Below are positions 6,986 to 10,767 of a stretch of DNA of 10,767 bases, in pieces. Both the position numbers and the translations under genes were made by a program. Under the pieces are notes generated by a model. The model made no database searches. It saw nothing but the letters and a program-made list of their open reading frames with translations, and had not been told where the DNA came from. The stretch lies in contig JAJZAG010000108.1 of NCBI GenBank assembly GCA_021799555.1, forward strand, positions 1-10,767. The letters are read 5' to 3'. This stretch comes from Deltaproteobacteria bacterium (GTDB taxonomy: Bacteria; Desulfobacterota; Binatia; Binatales; Binataceae). How positions within the stretch are numbered: position 1 is the first letter of the stretch; each line of letters opens with the position of its first letter.

Positions 6986-7110
6986 GGTCGGCGGGTCCGT
7001 GCGGAATTCGGCATTCCCGAAGAGCATAGCATCCCCGGCCTCGTTTGGATGCGGGGCGTTTCGCGCGGGTCTCAAAAAAGCCGCCCGCAGCTTAAGGATA
7101 CCCGCACAGC

Positions 7111-7138
7111 GCAACTTCGCGCGCCGCTCCTCGTCTGA
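7111..7138 (+). promoter_or_regulatory. Predicted ECF promoter of the divergent Spy-like gene
   Basis: GCAACTT (7111-7117), 16 bp, then TCTGA (7134-7138), within CGTCTGA, is very close to the sigma-E-type consensus GGAACTT-N16-TCTGA. The core GCAAC-N16-CGTCTG is shared exactly with the site before the sigma operon. The start site would be near 7144, giving a ~74-nt leader with two hairpins. Confidence 0.66.
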
Positions 7139-7140
7139 CC

Positions 7141-7206
7141 TTACAGGAGCGAAGCACAGAAGCTTCGCCCGATCTCACCGGGAATCGACCCGGGCAATTA
7201 CAGGAG
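7141..7206 (+). promoter_or_regulatory. Structured 5' leader with duplicated TTACAGGAG
   Basis: TTACAGGAG occurs at 7141-7149 and again at 7198-7206, where it is the Shine-Dalgarno of the Spy-like gene. Between them are two hairpins: GCGAAGC-acagaa-GCTTCGC (7149-7168; 7-bp stem) and CCGGG-aatcga-CCCGG (7178-7193; 5-bp stem), each with a 6-nt loop. The first copy has no start codon after it. The elements are seen directly; a role in mRNA stability or translation control is inferred. Confidence 0.5.
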
Positions 7207-7217
7207 ACAAGAAGACA

Positions 7218-7691
7218 ATGAAATCACGATGGATGGGACTGGCTGCGGGCATTTTCGCGCTCGCGATTTCCGCGGCGCCGGCGTCGGCGCACATGCACGG
7301 CCATCACGGCGGCGCGGTTGGCGTACCGCTGCCAATAATCCTGCACTCGGCGAACCTTACCGCCAAGCAGCACGAGCAGATTCACGCGATTATGAAATCC
7401 CAGTTCGCGACGATGAAGCCTCTGTTCGAGCAACTGCGCACAGGACGCCACGCAGTAGCGGAAAAGTACCTGTCGGCGGGAAAGGTTTCCGAATCCGATC
7501 TCGCTCCGCTCGTCGCGGCGAACGAAAAGACCCAGAGCCAGATCGATCAGGCGATGCTGCAGACCGCACTTAAAATTCGCGCGGTGCTGACGCCCCAGCA
7601 GCTCGCGAAAGCCGGCAGCACTTATTCGCAGATGCACGCGCTGCACGAGCAGATGCGTGCGCTGATGTTTTCAAAGGGCGCGCAGTCGTAG
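7218..7691 (+). CDS. Secreted Spy/CpxP-like periplasmic protein with His-rich N-terminus
   Basis: 157 residues from the ATG at 7218-7220, with AGGAGA 10 nt upstream; the frame is open far upstream only because it runs antisense to other genes. The N-terminus MKSRWMGLAAGIFALAISAA ends in an APASA cleavage site, giving a predicted mature start HMHGHHGG. The rest is helical, with two LTxxQ motifs, LTAKQ (47-51) and LTPQQ (124-128), as in Spy, CpxP and ZraP, which act in the periplasm as chaperones or metal-responsive stress proteins. Mature His3 makes a possible amino-terminal Cu/Ni-binding (ATCUN) site. It is transcribed away from the ECF sigma operon behind a matching ECF promoter, so it is the likely effector of that regulon. 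Confidence 0.85.
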   Translation: MKSRWMGLAAGIFALAISAAPASAHMHGHHGGAVGVPLPIILHSANLTAKQHEQIHAIMKSQFATMKPLFEQLRTGRHAVAEKYLSAGKVSESDLAPLVAANEKTQSQIDQAMLQTALKIRAVLTPQQLAKAGSTYSQMHALHEQMRALMFSKGAQS

Positions 7692-7749
7692 GACGGTCCT
7701 CCCCCTCCCGTCCGCGACTGGCCGCTTCCGCCGATTGGGCGGCTCCCGA

Positions 7750-7782
7750 GACGGGCGGTCCGCACCCCGCGGACCGCCCGTC
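7750..7782. terminator. Perfect 14-bp hairpin between convergent genes
   Basis: Arms 7750-7763 and 7769-7782 (GACGGGCGGTCCGC and its complement) pair perfectly over 14 bp around the loop ACCCC. It lies between the end of the plus-strand Spy-like gene and the end of the minus-strand DUF169 gene, where a bidirectional terminator is expected. No U-tract follows on either side, so it is an atypical intrinsic terminator or an mRNA 3'-end protecting structure. A nearby near-repeat (CGATCCGGCG at 7782-7791 and 7808-7817) lies between it and the DUF169 stop codon. Confidence 0.65.
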
Positions 7783-7824
7783 GATCCGGCGCGAATCCAG
7801 CGGCTACCGATCCGGCGTGAAATC

Positions 7825-8625
7825 CTACTTTGCGTCGCTCTTGTCGAGCATCGCGAGCAGCTCCTGGTAATGCTTCGGCATCGTGACCGTGCCGCGCATC
7901 GCGACCGGAATCGGATAGCGGACGCCGCCCTTGTAAGTTCCCTCAAGGCCCGTGAGCAGCTCATCGACGAATCCCCACGGACACGCGAAGACCATCTCCG
8001 TGTCCTGCGCCATTCCGAAGACGCGATCGCCGTTGCACGGGATAATCACCTTCGGCGCGGCGGTGGTCATCGTCTGGATCACGATTTCGGCGCAATCGAG
8101 TCGGCCGCCGGTCGTGCTTTCGATTCTGCCGCCACGCGTGTAAAGCGCCGCGTTGACCAGCCGCATCACCTGCGCGCTGTTGGCGTAAACCGCGACGACG
8201 TGCGGCTCGAAGGTCGCGCGCCCAAGCGGCGCCACGCAGACGTAGTCGTAGCTGCCCGGCTCGAAACGCCACACGCCGGCCTCGAGCCGCGCCGCTGCTT
8301 CCTCATTCTCGCAGTACATCCCGGTTGAGGCATAGCCGCGAAAGTACTCGTCGTTGGGCTTGCGCAATCCGAATGCGATCGCCGACAGCGGACAGATCAC
8401 GTCGTCCTTGCCGACCGCGATTCCCCATCCGTAGCGCCGCGCGACGCCGATCGATTGGCATACGATCCAGTGCTCGCCCATGCTTTTGCTCGGGATGCGC
8501 AATCCCTCCGGAACCGCCTCGCCGGGCTTGAGCATCCGGATTCCGAGTGGAAAGGTGTCGGGCCGCACATGGCGTCCGATTGCCTCGTCAAGTTGCTTGA
8601 GCTTGGTGCCGATTGTCGCGTCCAT
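7825..8625 (-). CDS. DUF169 family protein
   Basis: 266 residues. The sequence has the features of DUF169 (COG2043), a widespread family of unknown function: the N-terminal segment FPLGIRMLKPGEAVPEGLR, WIVCQSIGVARRYGWGIAVG, ICPLSAIAFGL and the C-terminal IPCNGDRVFGMAQDTEMVFA followed by CPWGF. Seven cysteines (56, 78, 105, 130, 178, 197, 215) are present, several at positions typical of the family, which may hint at metal or redox chemistry, but no catalytic function is established. There is no signal peptide or membrane segment, so it is probably cytosolic. The start ATG (8623-8625) has GAGG 7 nt upstream, inside a dyad. It lies 117 bp downstream of the RlpA-like gene in the same direction. 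Confidence 0.82.
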   Translation of the reverse strand: MDATIGTKLKQLDEAIGRHVRPDTFPLGIRMLKPGEAVPEGLRIPSKSMGEHWIVCQSIGVARRYGWGIAVGKDDVICPLSAIAFGLRKPNDEYFRGYASTGMYCENEEAAARLEAGVWRFEPGSYDYVCVAPLGRATFEPHVVAVYANSAQVMRLVNAALYTRGGRIESTTGGRLDCAEIVIQTMTTAAPKVIIPCNGDRVFGMAQDTEMVFACPWGFVDELLTGLEGTYKGGVRYPIPVAMRGTVTMPKHYQELLAMLDKSDAK

Positions 8626-8632
8626 AACATTG

Positions 8633-8668
8633 CCTCACGAGTGAGGGTGGGCGCGCGCACGGCGCGCC
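8633..8668 (-). promoter_or_regulatory. Dyads covering the ribosome-binding site of the DUF169 gene
   Basis: CCTCAC-GA-GTGAGG (8633-8646) is a near-palindrome whose minus-strand copy contains the GAGG ribosome-binding sequence of the DUF169 gene. As RNA it could pair as a 5-bp stem with a CUCG tetraloop and hide that site. Four bases further upstream is a second hairpin, GGCGCGC-GCACG-GCGCGCC (8650-8668). Alternatives are a DNA operator (first dyad) and a weak terminator of the preceding RlpA-like gene (second). Confidence 0.4.
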
Positions 8669-8742
8669 GATCAGCTTAGCACTATCCGATTGCGGCGGAC
8701 GCGGAAAGCGGACGCGCGCGGAAAATTTAAGCGCGCAGGGAT

Positions 8743-9471
8743 TCAGAACGTCCTGAGCGATCCGGCGATCCATGCGCCGACAGGATTCCAGACTTTGCGC
8801 GGATGGCTTCGCGCGTAGGAATGATGAGTGCGCGCCGTCCGGTGGTGAAAACGCCGATGCGGCGTCGGCCAGCTGATGAGTTCGCTCCTGCGCGGGGGCG
8901 GCATCCGTTCCGCAAGGCGCTGACTGCGCGTGTTTTCATAGTTTGCGACCGCGACGCGATGCTTCGGCGCATAACGGATCGGGCCTGGCGTCGCGCCGGG
9001 CGACGCGACCACGACCGGCGCGACTCCTCGAGCCGTCAGGCCAAGGCGCTGCGCGGCGCCCTTCGATAGATCGAGCGAGCGCCCGCGCACGTAGGGACCG
9101 CGATCGTTTATCCGAACCTCAACCGAGCGGCCGTTGGCGGGATTGGTAACCATCACTCTGGTCCCGAGCGGCAATGTCTTCGACGCCGCGGTCAGACCGT
9201 ATTCGTTGTAACGCTCGCCGGTGCTGGTGGGATGTCCCTGGAAACCCGGGCCATACCACGAAGCCACTTCGACGTGCGGAGGAATCACAGGCCCGCCGGT
9301 GCTCCGATAAGACGCCGCGGGCGGCGCCGAGAGTTCGGAGGTAGGAGTTTCGGTGGAGCATCCGGTTAAGCCTAAAATCGCAACGGCGAGCACCACGATG
9401 AACACGCGAATCGCGGTGACGCGCGAAGCTCCGGTCGACGAAAATGCGGCTGTACGGCTTTCCCCCATCAT
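8743..9471 (-). CDS. RlpA-like double-psi beta-barrel lipoprotein, catalytic residues replaced
   Basis: 242 residues from the ATG at 9469-9471. The frame opens upstream to 9618, but only this region leads sensibly into a lipoprotein signal: hydrophobic stretch ~20-36 and lipobox LTGC with Cys38. The RlpA domain (~66-150) is clear: VEVASWYGPGFQGHPTSTGE, LTAASKTLPLGTRVMVTN and VEVRINDRGPYVRGRSLDLS. RlpA proteins are outer-membrane lipoproteins that cut peptidoglycan glycan strands lacking stem peptides, acting at the septum. The two residues needed in Pseudomonas aeruginosa RlpA (Asp123 and His131) align with Asn89 and Ser97 here, so lytic activity is doubtful. There is no SPOR domain; the C-terminus is a basic His/Arg-rich tail (HRRFHHRTARTHHSYARSH), perhaps binding the cell wall. 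The ribosome-binding site is weak. Confidence 0.88.
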   Translation of the reverse strand: MMGESRTAAFSSTGASRVTAIRVFIVVLAVAILGLTGCSTETPTSELSAPPAASYRSTGGPVIPPHVEVASWYGPGFQGHPTSTGERYNEYGLTAASKTLPLGTRVMVTNPANGRSVEVRINDRGPYVRGRSLDLSKGAAQRLGLTARGVAPVVVASPGATPGPIRYAPKHRVAVANYENTRSQRLAERMPPPRRSELISWPTPHRRFHHRTARTHHSYARSHPRKVWNPVGAWIAGSLRTF

Positions 9472-9661
9472 TACGGGCCGCCCCGAGTTGGCTCCGAACG
9501 CAAACCTCTGGAAAGAAAGTGTAGGGTAAAATGCGATCGGCGCAAACAATATTTCTCGTCGTGGGATCTTCGTTCTCACAACGAAAGAAACGATAGTAGC
9601 ACGCGTAGGAGTAAGCACCGCAGGTCAAAATGCTAATTGGCGGTTCCTCCACCGCGATTTC

Positions 9662-10767
9662 TCAAGTCGGTTTTTTTACGATTCGCACGGCGAAGAATCC
9701 GTCGAGGCCGCCACGGTCTGGGCGAGTGTGCATAAATCCCTCGGCGTCGAACAGATCTGGCGCTTCGGTGCGAATTGACGGTGCGCGATCGATCTCGAAC
9801 TGCGCATGAGTGGAAAGAAATTTGCGCACTACTTGCTCGCCCTCGTCGGGCGCGAGGCTGCAGACCGAGTAAACGATTACGCCGCGCGGGCGAATGATCC
9901 GCGCCGCGTTCGCCAGCATTCGCGATTGCACTTTGGCCATCCGCGCGGGATCGTCCGGCCTCACGCGCCAACGAATTTCGGGATGCTCGCGCAAAGTGCC
10001 GAGCCCCGTGCACGGCGCGTCAACGAGCACATAGTCGGAGCACGCGGGACGAAACGGAAGCGCCGCCGAGGAATCGGCGCGCACGAATTCGAGATTGCGA
10101 TGGCGCAGGCGGCGAGCGAGATCGCGTGCGCTTCTCAAGCCGGCATGATTGCGGTCCGCCGCGATTATTCGCGCATCAGGGCCGGCGAGTTCGGCCAGAT
10201 GGGTCGCCTTCCCGCCTGGGGCCGCCGCCAGATCGACGATAATGGCTCCGGCGCGCGGCGCGAGCATCCGAGCCACGAGTTGCGAGGCTTCGGATTGCGC
10301 GACGAAAAGACCGGCGCGATAGGACTCGGAGTCGAAGCGCGCCGCGCCGTCGAGCACAATCGTTTCCGGGACGCGGCCGCCGCCGCGAATTTGAAAACCG
10401 TCATTCGCAAGGCGATCGATTATCCCGGCGCGCGATCCACGCGCGAGGTTCAGTCGAATCACGTTGGGCGCCGCCTCGTTGTTGGCGGCCATCAGACGCT
10501 CGGCGTCTTCCGCGCCGAACCACTCGCAGAACCGCTCCACGAGCCATCGCGGATGCGAATAGGCGATCGAGAGATAGCGTGTCGGATCGCTGCGGCGCTC
10601 CGGGAGGGGGAAATTTTCGCGCGCAGCGCGCCGAATCACCGCGTTGACGAATCCCGCGGCAACGCGGCTCCGCGCGTTTCGCTTGGCGAGTTCAACGGCG
10701 GTCGAAACCACGGCGTGCGGTGGGATGCGATCGAGAAAGCGGAGCTGCAACAGCGCCATCCGCATAA
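9662..10767 (-). CDS. rsmB: 16S rRNA m5C967 methyltransferase RsmB (5' end outside window)
   Basis: The visible part is ~368 codons, entering in frame from the right edge. The first residues (MRMALLQLRFLDRIPPHAVV, then VELAKRNARSRVAAGFVNAV) are the later helices of the NusB-like RNA-binding domain, so the true start lies outside. The methyltransferase core has the SAM-binding motif DLAAAPGGKATHLAEL, motif IV VDAPCTGLGTLREHPEIRW with its conserved Cys, and motif VI VYSVCSLAPDEGE with the nucleophilic Cys. It ends GGLDGFFAVRIVKKPT, typical of the family. RsmB methylates C5 of cytosine 967 (E. coli numbering) in 16S rRNA using S-adenosylmethionine. Gap to the RlpA-like gene is 190 bp, so a shared operon is uncertain. 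Confidence 0.95.
   Translation of the reverse strand, partial: MRMALLQLRFLDRIPPHAVVSTAVELAKRNARSRVAAGFVNAVIRRAARENFPLPERRSDPTRYLSIAYSHPRWLVERFCEWFGAEDAERLMAANNEAAPNVIRLNLARGSRAGIIDRLANDGFQIRGGGRVPETIVLDGAARFDSESYRAGLFVAQSEASQLVARMLAPRAGAIIVDLAAAPGGKATHLAELAGPDARIIAADRNHAGLRSARDLARRLRHRNLEFVRADSSAALPFRPACSDYVLVDAPCTGLGTLREHPEIRWRVRPDDPARMAKVQSRMLANAARIIRPRGVIVYSVCSLAPDEGEQVVRKFLSTHAQFEIDRAPSIRTEAPDLFDAEGFMHTRPDRGGLDGFFAVRIVKKPT

Noticed and set aside
4257..7691. A 1144-codon open frame on the plus strand
   Set aside because: It runs antisense through rpe, the anchored LTxxQ protein, the small membrane protein and the sigma factor genes, all of which have clear family sequence on the minus strand. 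Only its last 157 codons, with their own Shine-Dalgarno and signal peptide, are real.
8714..8736. GCGCGC...GCGCGC hairpin after the RlpA-like gene as terminator
   Set aside because: Six-bp arms of simple GC repeat around an 11-nt loop and no following T-run; too weak to call.
9472..9618. Longer start for the RlpA-like protein
   Set aside because: It would put nearly 50 extra residues before the lipoprotein signal, leaving the signal internal.
1..10767. CRISPR arrays, tRNA or rRNA genes
   Set aside because: No regularly spaced repeats and no cloverleaf or rRNA-like sequence was seen on either strand.

Overview
The window is GC-rich, densely coding bacterial chromosome, almost entirely minus-strand. 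No 16S rRNA or other decisive marker is present. An F420-dependent luciferase-like oxidoreductase, a DUF169 protein and an rsmB/rpe neighbourhood would suit a soil lineage near the former Deltaproteobacteria (for example Candidatus Binatia). That placement is inference only.

Left part (1-2769), accessory and decaying. An XRE-ImmA regulator/metallopeptidase gene runs off the left edge. Upstream of it lie a Ser/Thr protein kinase pseudogene (two frameshifts, two Tyr-to-TAA stops, a zinc-ribbon tail), a possible 3' stub of an unknown gene, and a degraded IS3-family transposase. Base composition around the kinase is visibly lower in GC than the rest. This looks like an eroding mobile island.

Middle part (2770-5351), metabolic. 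There is an intact LLM-class oxidoreductase, a 0.9-kb stretch with no convincing gene but a nested inverted repeat, and ribulose-phosphate 3-epimerase (rpe).

Central regulatory module (5397-7691), the most interesting part. It encodes an ECF sigma factor, a small one-pass membrane protein (presumed anti-sigma), a His-rich membrane-anchored Spy/CnrX-type protein and, divergently, a secreted Spy/CpxP-like protein. The first three overlap or are coupled. The same bipartite motif, GCAAC-N16-CGTCTG, lies at promoter distance from both the sigma gene and the divergent secreted gene, so the module appears to contain its own autoregulatory promoter and its own target. The order resembles CnrH-CnrY-CnrX metal sensing; the His clusters and a predicted Xaa-Xaa-His mature N-terminus suggest an envelope Cu/Ni or metal-stress response. 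rpe follows the sigma operon after 45 bp and may be co-transcribed.

Right part (7692-10767): a strong terminator-like hairpin between convergent genes, a DUF169 protein with a dyad over its ribosome-binding site, a lipoprotein RlpA-like protein that lacks both expected catalytic residues, and the 5'-truncated (window edge) rRNA methyltransferase gene rsmB.
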